A stretch of DNA of 64,000 nucleotides from Bacteroidales bacterium (GCA_017618715.1 JAFZTS010000045.1:1-64000), one strand, 5' to 3'. Shown: positions 27,681 through 37,866, counted from the first letter of the stretch. Made by a program: numbers and translations. The notes: generated by a model not told the origin, from the letters alone.

Positions 27681-27698
27681 CGTCAGCTGGTTCCTGTT

Positions 27699-29432
27699 TT
27701 ATTTCTGTTCGGCGGGTTCGGTCGTCTTGCGACGACGTCCGCCACGACGAGTGCGCTTCTTTTCGCTCGATGATGGCCCCATCAGCTCCATCATTTCGGG
27801 CGAGAGGGGTGGTAGCTCGATTGTCTGAACCTCCTCGGTTGTCGATTCGGCAGGTGCCAATTCCTGTTTGTGTGCATCGACATTGTCTTCAACTGCAGTT
27901 TCTGCAACCATCACCTCATTGTTTTTATCATCCAATTCAGTAATCGATTGCGAAGCTTGCAATCTTCGTGCCTCTTCTTCGGCAGCAATACGAGCAGCCT
28001 TCTCAGCAGCAGCGCGCTCACGGTCTGCACGGCGTTGTTCCTCACGACGCTGCTGTTCCAAGCGAGCCTGCTCCTTGCGTTCGCGGTTTTCCTGCTCGCG
28101 ACGCTCCTGCTCTTCGCGACGTGCCTGCTTTTCAGCTTCGCGACGCTCCTGCTCCAGACGTGCTTGCTCTTTTCGTTCCTGCTCCTTTCGTTCTTGTTCG
28201 AGTCGAGCTTGCTCCTGACGTTGCTTTTCGTACTCCTTCTTCTGCTGCTCGAGCTTGTCGCTTCGACGCTCGCGACGATCGCCTGGACGGAATCCTTCAA
28301 TCCAGAGGGACAAGGGCTTCTCCAGCTGGGTGGGTTGGCGCATCTGGACATCCTGCATCCACTGTCGTCCGGCTGCAAGAGTCAGGAAGTGATATTGGCG
28401 CGTATATTGATCCAAAAGCTTTAGGTCATCCATAGTTAGGACCATTGGACGTTGTGGCTCATAAATCTCACGCCATTCGGCATCACCTATTTCATTGGTA
28501 CGCTGCAAGTCGTCGCACATACCCAGCGAACGAATCGCTACCGATGCGTCATTGGTGAGCAGCAAGACCTTCTTACCCATCGCAAAAAGTTCAACGGTGC
28601 GGCGAATGATTGCAGGATCGGCAAATGAACCATGATGGCTTTCAGAACCGATGCCTTCAATGCGCAGACGATTCTCTTTCTGCTGATAGAGCATCAGACG
28701 CTTGGCAAGACGTGCCGCTACATTCAGACAGAGTGCAGGATCCTTCCAGTCGGCCAACTTGTAGTCGGTGGGTTCCTGCATGGTGGCAAAGCGATCGACC
28801 TCTTCGTATGTTTCGCTCATGATCGTGAACTTGCCGCCGATCTTCTTGCACATCTTGGATATAAATTCCAGCTGGCGCTCAAACATCAGACGCGCATTGA
28901 CACGAGGGTCGGAATGGCTTGAAGTGTGCCCAACGAGAAGTTCCAGCCAAATGTTGGTGTCAGAGAGGACAATGTCATAATCGAGCACGTTCGAAAGAAT
29001 GGCTTCGAAGATGAGATTGCGCTCGTAGGCTTCTTCGTAGGTTAGCTGTTGGATCTGTTGATCGCTGAGCAGCGGAATGTAGCCTCCCGAATTGGCAAGG
29101 TCGCAGAAGTCACGTATCACCAGATTGGTCGGCATCTTGGGGATGGGCTTCGTCGCTGGTTTCTCGACCGGCTTCTCTGCCTCTTTGGCAACTTCATTCT
29201 TGCTGCTCTTAGCAGTCTTTTTTGCCGTTGACTTGTTTTCTACTGTGGGCTCCTCATTCTTTACTTCTGGAGTAGCCTCAATTTTAGTCTCTTCTTTAGC
29301 CTCCGGGGCAACTACCTTTTTGCGGGAGCGGGTGACCTTCTTTTTCTTGGGGGCCGCATCGACCGCTGGCTGAACATTTACAGCATCAACGGGTGCATCA
29401 ACGGAGGCGATAGTATTGTTTTGTTCTTCCAT
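27699..29432 (-). CDS. PIN-like domain protein with long charged N- and C-terminal tails
   Basis: A 577-residue protein in three parts. Residues 1-100 are a Lys/Ala/Glu-rich disordered tail (PKKKKVTRSRKK). Residues 105-350 look like a PIN-type nuclease: IVLSDTNIWLELL (Asp158), an acidic helix SETYEEVDRF (Glu207-211), SFADPAII (Asp272) and VLLLTNDASVAIRS (Asp295). Residues 385-495 are a nearly continuous charged helix of R/E/Q repeats (KEQARLEQERREAE), and the end is an R-G-G-R-R-R-K basic patch like an RNA-binding tail. I know no characterised protein with this layout. RNA processing or decay is an inference. It has its own promoter and precedes the metallophosphoesterase gene. Confidence 0.75.
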   Translation of the reverse strand: MEEQNNTIASVDAPVDAVNVQPAVDAAPKKKKVTRSRKKVVAPEAKEETKIEATPEVKNEEPTVENKSTAKKTAKSSKNEVAKEAEKPVEKPATKPIPKMPTNLVIRDFCDLANSGGYIPLLSDQQIQQLTYEEAYERNLIFEAILSNVLDYDIVLSDTNIWLELLVGHTSSHSDPRVNARLMFERQLEFISKMCKKIGGKFTIMSETYEEVDRFATMQEPTDYKLADWKDPALCLNVAARLAKRLMLYQQKENRLRIEGIGSESHHGSFADPAIIRRTVELFAMGKKVLLLTNDASVAIRSLGMCDDLQRTNEIGDAEWREIYEPQRPMVLTMDDLKLLDQYTRQYHFLTLAAGRQWMQDVQMRQPTQLEKPLSLWIEGFRPGDRRERRSDKLEQQKKEYEKQRQEQARLEQERKEQERKEQARLEQERREAEKQARREEQERREQENRERKEQARLEQQRREEQRRADRERAAAEKAARIAAEEEARRLQASQSITELDDKNNEVMVAETAVEDNVDAHKQELAPAESTTEEVQTIELPPLSPEMMELMGPSSSEKKRTRRGGRRRKTTEPAEQK

Positions 29433-29473
29433 TTAAATATTATAAAATGTGCAATCAACACTTAATCGCGGCG

Positions 29474-29503
29474 CAAAGGTACATATTATTTTTAACTTTC
29501 CAA
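29474..29503 (-). promoter_or_regulatory. Promoter for PIN-domain gene
   Basis: Minus-strand TTG (29501-29503) and a perfect -7 box TACCTTTG (29474-29481) are 19 bases apart, about 40 bases before the start codon at 29432. Confidence 0.7.
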
Positions 29504-29631
29504 TAATAAAAGCAGTTTTTTACTTTCTAACGACGTAAAAATCTTTAGTAGAATTGTCAATTGGGTGCTAAATATTGCAAAATCGTTGTTTGTTTGCACG
29601 AAATTACCCTATCTTTTTCTATAATTGAAAG

Positions 29632-29647
29632 TATTTTTGTAAATTTG
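29632..29647 (+). promoter_or_regulatory. Overlapping -7 boxes for fcl
   Basis: TATTTTTG (29632-29639) and TAAATTTG (29640-29647) are adjacent perfect -7 boxes 40-55 bases before the fcl ATG. Neither has a clear TTTG -33 box. The 254-bp gap between the divergent PIN gene and fcl otherwise shows only AT-rich DNA. Confidence 0.55.
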
Positions 29648-29686
29648 CGCACAAATTTCATTTATACGGGTAACAAGTGGTAATCA

Positions 29687-30892
29687 ATGTTAGATAAAAG
29701 TTGCAAAATTTATGTGGCAGGACATCGCGGCCTCGTTGGCTCTGCCATTTGGAACAATCTGCTGTCGAGAGGCTATACCAACCTTGTGGGACGCACCCAT
29801 AGGGAGCTGGACCTTACCGACCAGCTTGCCGTTCGTCGCTTCTTCGACGAAGAGCGTCCTGATGCAGTGGTTCTTGCTGCTGCCTTTGTTGGTGGCATCA
29901 TGGCCAATTCGCTCTATCGTGCTGACTTCATTATGATGAATATGAAGATTCAGTGCAACGTTATCTCTGAAGCATATGCACATGGTGTAAAGAAACTGCT
30001 TTTCCTTGGATCGACTTGCATCTATCCGAAGAATGCACCTCAGCCGATGCGTGAGGATTGCTTGCTCACTTCGCCCTTGGAATATACCAACGAGGAGTAT
30101 GCCATAGCCAAAATTGCAGGTTTGAAGATGTGCGAGTCGTACAACCTTCAGTACGGCACGAACTATATCGCCGTGATGCCTACCAACCTTTATGGTCCTA
30201 ACGATAATTTCCATCTCGAGAATTCGCATGTTATGCCGGCAATGATGCGCAAGGTCTATTTGTCGAAACTCATCAACGACAACGATTGGGCATCAATCCG
30301 CCGAGATTTGGCCATTCGGCCTGTGGGTGCCACCATTCCCGAACATGACGGTAAAGTACGCTATCAGATTGACGAGACTTCCGACGAATCGATCATCCGC
30401 AAGGTGCTGGCTTGGTATGGCATCGAGGATAACAAAGTGACCCTTTGGGGTACAGGTACGCCACTGCGCGAGTTCCTGTGGAGCGAAGATATGGCCGATG
30501 CATCGGTCCATGTGCTCCTCAATGTGGATTTCAGTGATATCATTGGTATCGAGAAGTATTCTTCGGTTCACTACGGCGCTACCACCGATGGCGCTGTCGA
30601 TCGCAATCATTCGGCAGGACGAGGAGGAGCAATTCCTTCGTTGGGAGAAATACGCAATTGCCATATCAATGTGGGTACGGGAAAAGAATTGACTATTCGC
30701 GAGCTTTCCGAACTTGTGGTCAAGGCCGTTGGTTTCACGGGAACAGTGGAATTTGATTCTTCCAAACCCGATGGAACGATGCGCAAACTCATCGACGTCT
30801 CAAAACTGCATTCGTTAGGATGGATCCACAAGGTGGAGATCGAGGAGGGTGTGCGTAAGTTGTTCGACTGGTACAAACAGTCAATTGAATAA
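29687..30892 (+). CDS. fcl: GDP-L-fucose synthase
   Basis: This 401-residue short-chain dehydrogenase converts GDP-4-keto-6-deoxymannose to GDP-L-fucose by epimerisation and NADPH reduction. The Rossmann motif [11 protein letters not shown] is at residues 12-22, LGSTCIYPK near 108 holds the active serine, and the Y-x3-K pair is in EYAIAKIAG near 140. The family is usually about 310-320 residues; the extra length lies mainly in the substrate-domain loops ([10 protein letters not shown] to [10 protein letters not shown], and [20 protein letters not shown]). It heads the operon with gmd, 29 bases upstream. Confidence 0.93.
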   Translation: MLDKSCKIYVAGHRGLVGSAIWNNLLSRGYTNLVGRTHRELDLTDQLAVRRFFDEERPDAVVLAAAFVGGIMANSLYRADFIMMNMKIQCNVISEAYAHGVKKLLFLGSTCIYPKNAPQPMREDCLLTSPLEYTNEEYAIAKIAGLKMCESYNLQYGTNYIAVMPTNLYGPNDNFHLENSHVMPAMMRKVYLSKLINDNDWASIRRDLAIRPVGATIPEHDGKVRYQIDETSDESIIRKVLAWYGIEDNKVTLWGTGTPLREFLWSEDMADASVHVLLNVDFSDIIGIEKYSSVHYGATTDGAVDRNHSAGRGGAIPSLGEIRNCHINVGTGKELTIRELSELVVKAVGFTGTVEFDSSKPDGTMRKLIDVSKLHSLGWIHKVEIEEGVRKLFDWYKQSIE

Positions 30893-30921
30893 GAAATTTA
30901 TTAAATACAGACGAAAATAGT

Positions 30922-32034
30922 ATGTCAGAAAGAAAAGTTGCCCTTATCACGGGCGTCACTGGTCAGGACGGTTCGTATTTGTCGGAGTTCCTTATCACCA
31001 AAGGATATGAGGTACATGGTGTCATCCGCCGCAGTTCTGTTGATTATCGTGAGCGTATCGCTCACCTCGAAGGTCATCCACAGTTTCACCTCCATTATGG
31101 AGATATGGGCGACTCGATGAGCCTGGTAAAGGTCATTGACAAGGTGAAGCCGACCGAAATCTATAACCTTGCAGCTCAGAGCCATGTGCAGGTGAGCTTC
31201 GATGCACCCGAGTTTACAGCCGATGTCGATGCCACAGGTGTGCTGCGAGTCCTGGAGGCTGTTCGTGCCAATCATCTTGAGAATTCCTGTCGCATCTATC
31301 AGGCTTCCACTTCCGAACTTTATGGTAAGGTCGAGGAGGTCCCACAAAATGAGAATACGCCTTTCCATCCTTATTCTCCATATGCTGTGGCCAAACTCTA
31401 TGGCTATTGGATCGTTAAGGAGTATCGTGAGGCCTACAACATGTTCTGCTGCTCGGGCATTCTCTTCAATCATGAGTCGGAGCGTCGTGGTGAGACCTTC
31501 GTCACCCGCAAAATCACCCTTGCCGCCGCTCGCATTGCCCAGGGTAAGCAGCAGCGTCTTTATCTCGGCAATCTTTCCAGCCTTCGCGACTGGGGATATG
31601 CCCGCGATTATGTGGAGTGCATGTGGCTCATCCTCCAGCATGACAAACCCGATGATTTCGTCATTGCAACAGGCGTTCAGCACTCTGTGCGTGAGTTCTG
31701 CTATTATGCGTTTAGGGCAGCAGGCATGGAACTCGAATTCCATGGTGAAGGCCTCGATGAGAAGGGCGTTTGCGTAGCTGGTCCTGCTGACTTGGTGGGC
31801 AAGACGCTTGTTGAGGTGAGCCCCGATTTCTATCGTCCTACCGACGTCGTGAACCTCTGGGGCGATCCTTCGAAGGCCAAGCGTGAACTGGGTTGGGATC
31901 CGCAAAAGACCACTTTCGAGCAGCTTGTAAAGATTATGGTGAAGCATGACATGGAAAAGGTGGCTGCCGACCATGTTGCATCCGTCATGCGTACCAACCT
32001 GGCCGAGTTCCTCGAAAAGGGCGTAGTCAAGTAA
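30922..32034 (+). CDS. gmd: GDP-mannose 4,6-dehydratase
   Basis: A 370-residue extended short-chain dehydrogenase making GDP-4-keto-6-deoxymannose, the substrate of the upstream fcl product. Visible motifs: [14 protein letters not shown] (NADP site, 10-23), ASTSELYGK (active Ser/Thr and Glu), [13 protein letters not shown] (Y-x3-K) and [17 protein letters not shown] (substrate loop, typical of GMD). Length is normal. A 3 x 10 bp repeat runs from its stop codon to the start of the following glycosyltransferase. Confidence 0.96.
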   Translation: MSERKVALITGVTGQDGSYLSEFLITKGYEVHGVIRRSSVDYRERIAHLEGHPQFHLHYGDMGDSMSLVKVIDKVKPTEIYNLAAQSHVQVSFDAPEFTADVDATGVLRVLEAVRANHLENSCRIYQASTSELYGKVEEVPQNENTPFHPYSPYAVAKLYGYWIVKEYREAYNMFCCSGILFNHESERRGETFVTRKITLAAARIAQGKQQRLYLGNLSSLRDWGYARDYVECMWLILQHDKPDDFVIATGVQHSVREFCYYAFRAAGMELEFHGEGLDEKGVCVAGPADLVGKTLVEVSPDFYRPTDVVNLWGDPSKAKRELGWDPQKTTFEQLVKIMVKHDMEKVAADHVASVMRTNLAEFLEKGVVK

Positions 32035-32061
32035 CTCCCGTTATCTCCCAATATCTTCCCT
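32032..32061 (+). repeat. 10-bp degenerate tandem repeat tiling the gmd-GT junction
   Basis: TAACTCCCGT, TATCTCCCAA and TATCTTCCCT tile exactly from the gmd stop codon (TAA, 32032) to the base before the TTG start at 32062. Confidence 0.65.
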
Positions 32062-33189
32062 TTGAAAGTTCTTCACTACATCCCTTCCATGTCCCGACAA
32101 GATGGCGGCACAAGCATGTATATGCAGCAGCTTGCTGACACCTTGGGAGAATTGATGGAATTGCATATCGTGGCGCACCGAGCTCAGGATGAGTTGCCGG
32201 TGCGCCATGCAATATTGCATTATCTTTCCCGGTCATGGAATGTATGGCGTGTGCGTGCAGATTATTTGAAGTTACTCGGTGACATTCAGCCCGACATTGT
32301 CCACGTCAACTGCTGTTGGCAGCCCTATTTCGCTTATGCAGCCATATGGGCCAAGGAAGCAGGGTATCCTGTCATCCTTTCTCCGCATGGCATGCTGGAA
32401 CCATGGATCGTGCGTCGTCATTATCTGACACGGAAGGTGCCTTCGTTGCTTGCCTATCAGCGAAGGGCGTTCTTCGCTTCAGACATGATTCATGCCACGG
32501 CAGAAAGCGAACGGCAGCATATCGAACAAATCTCTCATTATTGCAGTTTCTTGTCCAATTGGCATCCCACAGTTCGAGTCATAGGCAATGGTGTCGAAAC
32601 TGACGGCATCGAGGTCAGGACAAGCTGGCAGAAGTCTCGAAGGATTTTGTTCCTGAGCCGTATGCATCCCAAAAAGGGCATTGACTTGCTACTGTGTGCA
32701 TTTGCCGAATTATGGAAAGACAATGGCCCATTGAATGAATATGTACTGCAGATTGCGGGTGATGGTGATACAACCTATTTGAACAGCCTCAAGACTTTGA
32801 GTGAAAGACTTGGATTGAGTTCGCAAGTCCAGTGGCTTGGAGGTGTATATAATGAGGAGAAATGGTCTTTGCTACGACAGGCTGACCTTTTCGTACTTCC
32901 TACTCACTCCGAGAACTTTGGTATTGTGGTGGCCGAAGCATTGGCATCAGGCACACCCGTCTTGACCACCTATGGAGCGCCTTGGGGCGTACTTAATACC
33001 GAGCGATGCGGTTGGTGTGTAGATGTTACTGTCGATGCGCTTCGTGATGCCCTTACGTCATTTGCGCGATTGGATGAAAGCGACTTAAGGCTGATGGGGC
33101 TGCGTGGCCGACGGCTTGTCGAGGAGAATTACGATGCTCGAAAGCTTGTAGGAGAGTTTGTCAAAATGTATGAATTGTTATGCTGTTGA
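32062..33189 (+). CDS. Glycosyltransferase family 4 (TTG start)
   Basis: A 375-residue GT-B enzyme. The start is TTG at 32062, because the first strand (KVLHYIPSMSRQDGGTSMYM) begins right there and the next ATG would cut it. The nucleotide-sugar half has ILFLSRMHPKKGIDLLL and the E-X7-E loop HSENFGIVVAEALASG near residue 290. Being behind fcl and gmd, it may use GDP-fucose or GDP-mannose; this is inference. Its 3' end overlaps the next gene by 10 bases. Confidence 0.87.
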   Translation: MKVLHYIPSMSRQDGGTSMYMQQLADTLGELMELHIVAHRAQDELPVRHAILHYLSRSWNVWRVRADYLKLLGDIQPDIVHVNCCWQPYFAYAAIWAKEAGYPVILSPHGMLEPWIVRRHYLTRKVPSLLAYQRRAFFASDMIHATAESERQHIEQISHYCSFLSNWHPTVRVIGNGVETDGIEVRTSWQKSRRILFLSRMHPKKGIDLLLCAFAELWKDNGPLNEYVLQIAGDGDTTYLNSLKTLSERLGLSSQVQWLGGVYNEEKWSLLRQADLFVLPTHSENFGIVVAEALASGTPVLTTYGAPWGVLNTERCGWCVDVTVDALRDALTSFARLDESDLRLMGLRGRRLVEENYDARKLVGEFVKMYELLCC

Positions 33190-34235
33190 CACAAGAGACT
33201 TTTGAGATGACGTTTTTGGCCACACCTTTTGTCATCATGGCTTTGGCAGGAGTCACACTCATGTTGTTGCTTTTGCGTTTCTGGAATGCTGCATTGATCA
33301 TGGCTCTCCTCACCCTACTTGTCAATGGATGCACCGAGCAGATACCTCTCCATCTTACCAATCAATTCCCAGCTGAGAAACCGGCGGGGACCCTCCGAGT
33401 CCTCGAGTATAATATTTGTGGAAAGGTCGAATATGCTCCAGTGCATGGCGCTCCGTTCATCGAATACGTAAAGAATCTCAATGCTGACTTGCTCTTCTTG
33501 CCTGAGAATACGATAGGAACTGCGCATGGCTTGGAACGTATGCTGCGTGAGACCTATCCTTACAGTTTGCATGATTTCCCCGGATTCGAGGAGTTGTCGG
33601 TCGTGTATGCCGACTTGAGCATCTACAGCCGTTATCCACTCAGCAATTTTCGGAGTTATCATTTGGATATGGAGAAAATCAAACGCGACCATCCATACCT
33701 CCCAAAGGAGGATGTCGAGTTTGTCGGCAATTACATGATCGTCTATGAAGCCACTGCCGATATCGATGGCACGCCTGTCACCCTGGTGCATGTTCACCTT
33801 CGTACCAATTCGTACGATTCGGCCAAGAGCAACGGCAATGGTAAACGTCAGAAAGTCCACAACATCTATGAGAATATGCAGTTCGGCTATGCATATCGTG
33901 GCGAGGAGTCAAGATCGATTGCCGATTCGCTTCGTAATTGTCCGAATCCACTAATCGTCTGTGGGGATTTCAACGATGTGAGCGGGGCAAAATGCATCCG
34001 AACCATTCAGAATTGTCGGGCGAAGAACGTCCATGAGGGACATCGCGACCGATTGAGCGATGCATGGTGGCGTGGTGGCCAAGGCTTCGGTTTTACTTTC
34101 GCCGCTCAGAAGCTGCGTCTTCGCCTTGACCACATTCTCTATTCCAAGGAGTTCGACTTACAAGGAGTGTGTGTCGATACGGTTTCTTTTTCCGATCATC
34201 GTCCCTTAATCGCTGATTTCAAGTTCAATCCGTGA
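33180..34235 (+). CDS. Membrane-anchored endonuclease/exonuclease/phosphatase family protein
   Basis: A 351-residue protein. Two hydrophobic segments fill residues 10-50, then an EEP domain begins at LRVLEYNICGKV. Catalytic-type motifs are LFLPENT, LVHVHLRTNS, VCGDFNDV and SDHRPLIADF, in family order. The domain is placed outside the cytoplasmic membrane if the first helices are anchors. Substrates could be nucleic acids, phospholipids or sugar phosphates. It overlaps the glycosyltransferase by 10 bases and converges on the phosphatase gene with a 7-base gap. Confidence 0.83.
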   Translation: MLLTQETFEMTFLATPFVIMALAGVTLMLLLLRFWNAALIMALLTLLVNGCTEQIPLHLTNQFPAEKPAGTLRVLEYNICGKVEYAPVHGAPFIEYVKNLNADLLFLPENTIGTAHGLERMLRETYPYSLHDFPGFEELSVVYADLSIYSRYPLSNFRSYHLDMEKIKRDHPYLPKEDVEFVGNYMIVYEATADIDGTPVTLVHVHLRTNSYDSAKSNGNGKRQKVHNIYENMQFGYAYRGEESRSIADSLRNCPNPLIVCGDFNDVSGAKCIRTIQNCRAKNVHEGHRDRLSDAWWRGGQGFGFTFAAQKLRLRLDHILYSKEFDLQGVCVDTVSFSDHRPLIADFKFNP

Positions 34236-34242
34236 TCGGTCG

Positions 34243-35337
34243 TCAATCTGTCATCATCTCGATGAACCTGTCCAGTTCCGCATCTGTTGCGCCAATCATT
34301 CGCCAGCAGTTGCGGAACTTTTCTTGTAGTGTGCTACCTTCGAGGTCAACGATTTTCTTTATGACATTCAAATAGTTACTATCGTAGCGATAGCGGGTAT
34401 TGCCCGCGAATGAACTCAGCTCATAGTCCTTATCGAGATTGCTTTGGCCGACACCTAAAAGACCTTCCAGCAGCATGCAGAGCATTCCCGTGCGATCTGC
34501 GCCCCAAACGCAATGGATATAAATAGGATTTCCTGCTTCCACCTGCTCGGAGATGAAACGGAAACAGGAAAGGAGCATGGCGCGATTTTGTGTCGAAGAT
34601 ATTTCTCCATTTACGATGTTGAAGTTGGCATACACGATGTCTATACCCAATGCCGAAATTCCATTTGAGGGAATCTCTTTCAAGCTTCTCAGGTCTAATT
34701 CGGCCCTTATGCCTAACTCCTCTATAAATATTCGCTTGTCATTGTCGGTCAGACAGTGGGCGGACCGTGCAGTTTGGGGAAGTGGCATAAGCATAGTATT
34801 CATTTCTACGCCGCGATAGAGCATGCCGTATCGAATGCGTTTGCCGCTTGCAGTCGGCCATCCTCCCAAGTCGCGCACGTTATCCACGCCTTCTGCCCTG
34901 ATCATGCGAATTTGACCCAGAGTGCGGATGGTGACAGGCGCCAATACCCCGTCCTTGCTGCTTAGAAGGGTGTAGGTTTTGTCGGGTATTAGATTATAGT
35001 AGGTTGTGTCGCCTAAGGTTACCCCGTAGGGCCAATCTTGTCTTGTGTCGAGATATGGTTCCCCTCGATAGTCAAAAAGCCGGTGGTATGTGTAGTCCGA
35101 CGGGTCATATTCAAAATCCCGCAAATAATCGGCGATGCCTGGGTTCTCAAGCGTGTGGTACCATTTGTTGGTTTGTACGCTTCGAATAGTGTCGAAAGTG
35201 ATGCTGTCCACCTGTTCAATGGCATAGCTTTGTATTTGACCGTCGCGAGTACGGACAGATACAGAGTTGAAAACCACCTGCGCCCATACTCCACTGGAGG
35301 AGAGGGCACAGGTGGCTATGATGAATATGCGACGCAT
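34243..35337 (-). CDS. Exported tyrosine phosphatase (Y_phosphatase3-like)
   Basis: A 364-residue protein with a signal peptide (MRRIFIIATCALSSSGVWAQ). The C-terminal two thirds form a protein-tyrosine-phosphatase-like domain: NVRDLGGW near residue 153, ELDLRS near 213, and the P-loop HCVWGADRTG (His275, Cys276, Arg282). The spacing fits the Y_phosphatase3 family. It should be periplasmic or surface-exposed and could act on phospho-tyrosine, lipid phosphate or inositol phosphate. It follows kduI by 24 bases and probably shares the gatC promoter. Its role with the sugar genes is unclear. Confidence 0.85.
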   Translation of the reverse strand: MRRIFIIATCALSSSGVWAQVVFNSVSVRTRDGQIQSYAIEQVDSITFDTIRSVQTNKWYHTLENPGIADYLRDFEYDPSDYTYHRLFDYRGEPYLDTRQDWPYGVTLGDTTYYNLIPDKTYTLLSSKDGVLAPVTIRTLGQIRMIRAEGVDNVRDLGGWPTASGKRIRYGMLYRGVEMNTMLMPLPQTARSAHCLTDNDKRIFIEELGIRAELDLRSLKEIPSNGISALGIDIVYANFNIVNGEISSTQNRAMLLSCFRFISEQVEAGNPIYIHCVWGADRTGMLCMLLEGLLGVGQSNLDKDYELSSFAGNTRYRYDSNYLNVIKKIVDLEGSTLQEKFRNCWRMIGATDAELDRFIEMMTD

Positions 35338-35361
35338 CGTTTAAAAAAAGGAGCGTAAAGG

Positions 35362-36315
35362 TTAGCGGATGTCGATTACCTCGACCTGGTCCTTGTCGTT
35401 GTACTCCAGGTTTTCGCCTGCCATACCCCAAATGAAAGTATAGAAGTATGTACCAGCGGCGGCGTGAATTGACCATTCGGGACTCATGATGGCCTGCTCA
35501 TTGTGAAGCCAAACGTTACGACTCTCTTGTGGTTCACCCATCACGTGGTCGATGGTCTGACCTTCAGGCAGGTTGAAGTAGTAATAAGCCTCGACACGAC
35601 GGCCATGCAGATGTGGGGGCATGGTGTTCCATACTGCACCTGGCTCCAATTGGGTCAGACCCATCTGCAACTGGCAAGGACCCTCCTCAAGCACGTCGTT
35701 CACGATTAGCTTATAGATGGTGCGTCCGTTAGCTTCCTCTTTGGTACCTACAGGACCCCATACAGATGCCTTCAGAGACTGAACCTTGCCGTTTTTGCGG
35801 CCATCGAGGGTAATCCACTGGTTCTTGAACTTCTTGTGGGCAGTGGCCGAGTTGAGATAGAACTTGGCAGGATTCGAAGGGTCGTTGCTCTTGAACGAAA
35901 CCTCTTTGTTCTCGCGGCCTACGTACAGGGCCTCTTTAGGACCAAGGGGATACTGCACGCCATCAACGATAACAACACCAGCGCCTTGGCCACAATTGAT
36001 AACGCCAAGTTCTCGATTGAAGAGGAAGTAATCCTGCTTCAAGAAGATGTCACGGATCTCCTGTGTAACCTCTAGCTTGAGTTCCTTCGTCACGGGCATG
36101 GCACCACCGAAGATGAAGCGGTCGTACATCGAATAGGTGAGGTTGATTTCGTCAGCTACCATAACCTTCTCCATCACGAATCGTTCACGGAGGGTCTTAG
36201 TATCGTAGTGTTTCACATCGTCGGGGTGACAAGCAATCTGCTTGGTCATGTGAATCTGTGCATTGGCGCCCATGGCGGCTATTGCAAGTGCGCCCAATAA
36301 AACCAGCTTTTTCAT
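35362..36315 (-). CDS. kduI: 5-keto-4-deoxyuronate isomerase (KduI) with signal peptide
   Basis: A 317-residue protein matching KduI, which isomerises 5-keto-4-deoxyuronate from pectin or other uronide breakdown. The zinc ligands fit HLHGRRVE (His235, His237, Glu242) and WSIHAAAG (His284). E. coli KduI is about 278 residues and cytoplasmic; here residues 1-20 ([20 protein letters not shown]) form a standard signal peptide, so the enzyme is likely periplasmic. It follows the orphan PTS-type permease gene after a 9-bp tandem repeat. The isomerase function is inferred from family. Confidence 0.88.
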   Translation of the reverse strand: MKKLVLLGALAIAAMGANAQIHMTKQIACHPDDVKHYDTKTLRERFVMEKVMVADEINLTYSMYDRFIFGGAMPVTKELKLEVTQEIRDIFLKQDYFLFNRELGVINCGQGAGVVIVDGVQYPLGPKEALYVGRENKEVSFKSNDPSNPAKFYLNSATAHKKFKNQWITLDGRKNGKVQSLKASVWGPVGTKEEANGRTIYKLIVNDVLEEGPCQLQMGLTQLEPGAVWNTMPPHLHGRRVEAYYYFNLPEGQTIDHVMGEPQESRNVWLHNEQAIMSPEWSIHAAAGTYFYTFIWGMAGENLEYNDKDQVEVIDIR

Positions 36316-36337
36316 TGTGTTTAGTTTTTTGTTATTA

Positions 36338-36400
36338 TTTCCGATAATTCCGATTATTCTGAGTAATCCGATTATTCGGATTACTTCGATAACTCCGATT
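36338..36400 (-). repeat. 9-bp tandem repeat, seven units, between gatC-like gene and kduI
   Basis: On the minus strand the units are AATCGGAGT, TATCGAAGT, AATCCGAAT, AATCGGATT, ACTCAGAAT, AATCGGAAT and TATCGGAAA. The array starts within the stop codon of the permease gene (36399-36401) and ends 22 bases before the kduI start. Confidence 0.88.
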
Positions 36401-37790
36401 AGTTCACGCTCTTCTCAGGCTTCCTCAAACGCATTCTGTTCCAAACAACCATACCTAACGTGAGTACGGTGAGAATGGCTGCCCCGATATAAGATAGATA
36501 TTTTACGCAGGCATAAATAAGGGTTGAAAGTGGACTTGAAGCAAAGTCGAGCGCACCAGCCTGGAATCCAGCTGGTACCTGTACGGTCTTGTCATCAGGA
36601 TGTACTTCGGCCACGCTATGAGCTGCACTGGTGAAATCGCCAGCCATCCATGTGACGAAGTAGAGTCCGATAGCCATCACGATCAATCCAACGATGAACG
36701 AACGGAGCACGTTGCCGTTGGTGTAAGGCAGAATCATCACGAAAACGTAGAACATGCCAGCCAACGAAGCCAGTGGCAGGAACTCATTGCCAGGAAGGAT
36801 CACGGCAAGGACGAGGGTCACGGGGATTAGGAGCAGCGAGACAACCAGTGTGGTGGGGTGTCCGATGACGAGTGCTGGGGACATACCGATATAGAGTTCC
36901 TTGTCTTCTCCGAACTTAGCGGCAATAAGGCTTTTGGTTGCTTCGGCAATGGGTTTCAAACCTTCGATGAAAAGGCTGGTGATTCGTGGGATAAGTTCCA
37001 TCACAGCTCCCATCTTGATGCCGATTTGAAGAGTTTTTGGTATGTTGGCTACTACCTCATCCCAGTCCTTGCAAGCAAGGCAACCAATAATGATGCCGAT
37101 GAGTACACCCAGGAAAAGGGGTTCGCCAAAGAGACCGAACTTCTTCTTCATGCCCTCTGAGTCAATTTGCACCTTGTTGATGCCTGGGATATAGTCAAGC
37201 ATCTTGTTAATGACAACGGCAAAGGGCATGAAACCTTGGCAGAACGGTTGTGGGATGGAAATGCCATCCATGCCGGGATAGAATTTCTGGAATCGCTTGG
37301 CCGTGATGTCGGCCAGTACAAGGGTGATGATGTAGCAGATAACAGCTGCGAAGAAGCCCCATGCCAACGAATTGGTCATGAAGTAGCAGACTGCGCCGAT
37401 GAAGGCGAAATGCCAGTAGTTCCATAGGTCGATGTTCACCGTGCGGGTGCAGCCTAGAAGCAGGAGCACAAGGTTTACACCGAGGCAGACAGGGATGATA
37501 AACGAACCGACGAGAGTGTTGTAGGCCACTGAGGCAGCGGCAGGCCAACCCATGTCGAATACACCCAACTCAAGGTTGTAGATCTGTACTACCTTCGACA
37601 AAGCTGGCGACATGGTGTCAACGAGCAAAGCAGTAATAATGCTCAACCCTACGAAACCGACACCGACAAGAAGGCCGCTTTTGAGCGCCTTAGAGAAAGG
37701 AATCTTGATGCAGATGCCGAGAATCGTGAAGATGATGGGCATCATCACAGCGGCACCCAATCCGATAATGTAACTAAAAACTGCTTCCAT
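36399..37790 (-). CDS. Orphan galactitol-type PTS permease subunit IIC
   Basis: A 463-residue membrane protein with about ten to twelve hydrophobic segments that resembles EIIC of the galactitol PTS (GatC): [20 protein letters not shown] near the N-terminus, [35 protein letters not shown], and [14 protein letters not shown]. There is no EIIA, EIIB, HPr or EI in the window, and Bacteroidota generally lack a sugar PTS, so it probably acts as a PTS-independent transporter. With kduI next to it, uronates or their keto forms are candidate substrates. It has a strong promoter at 37835-37866. Confidence 0.85.
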   Translation of the reverse strand: MEAVFSYIIGLGAAVMMPIIFTILGICIKIPFSKALKSGLLVGVGFVGLSIITALLVDTMSPALSKVVQIYNLELGVFDMGWPAAASVAYNTLVGSFIIPVCLGVNLVLLLLGCTRTVNIDLWNYWHFAFIGAVCYFMTNSLAWGFFAAVICYIITLVLADITAKRFQKFYPGMDGISIPQPFCQGFMPFAVVINKMLDYIPGINKVQIDSEGMKKKFGLFGEPLFLGVLIGIIIGCLACKDWDEVVANIPKTLQIGIKMGAVMELIPRITSLFIEGLKPIAEATKSLIAAKFGEDKELYIGMSPALVIGHPTTLVVSLLLIPVTLVLAVILPGNEFLPLASLAGMFYVFVMILPYTNGNVLRSFIVGLIVMAIGLYFVTWMAGDFTSAAHSVAEVHPDDKTVQVPAGFQAGALDFASSPLSTLIYACVKYLSYIGAAILTVLTLGMVVWNRMRLRKPEKSVN

Positions 37791-37834
37791 TTATGTGATA
37801 AGATTGATTGGTTGTTTGGCTTACAAATGTGGGG

Positions 37835-37866
37835 CAAAGATAAAGAAAAAAAATAAATGCGCCAAA
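37835..37866 (-). promoter_or_regulatory. Promoter for gatC-kduI-phosphatase operon
   Basis: Minus-strand TTTG (37863-37866) and TATCTTTG (37835-37842) are 20 bases apart, about 45 bases before the start at 37790. Confidence 0.8.

Noticed and set aside
30925..31974. A minus-strand open frame of about 349 codons
   Set aside because: It is exactly opposite gmd, a strongly conserved gene, and its protein has no recognisable family.
36338..36400. A riboswitch or attenuator before kduI
   Set aside because: The element is a plain 9-bp tandem repeat; no stable stem-loop with a T-run is visible.
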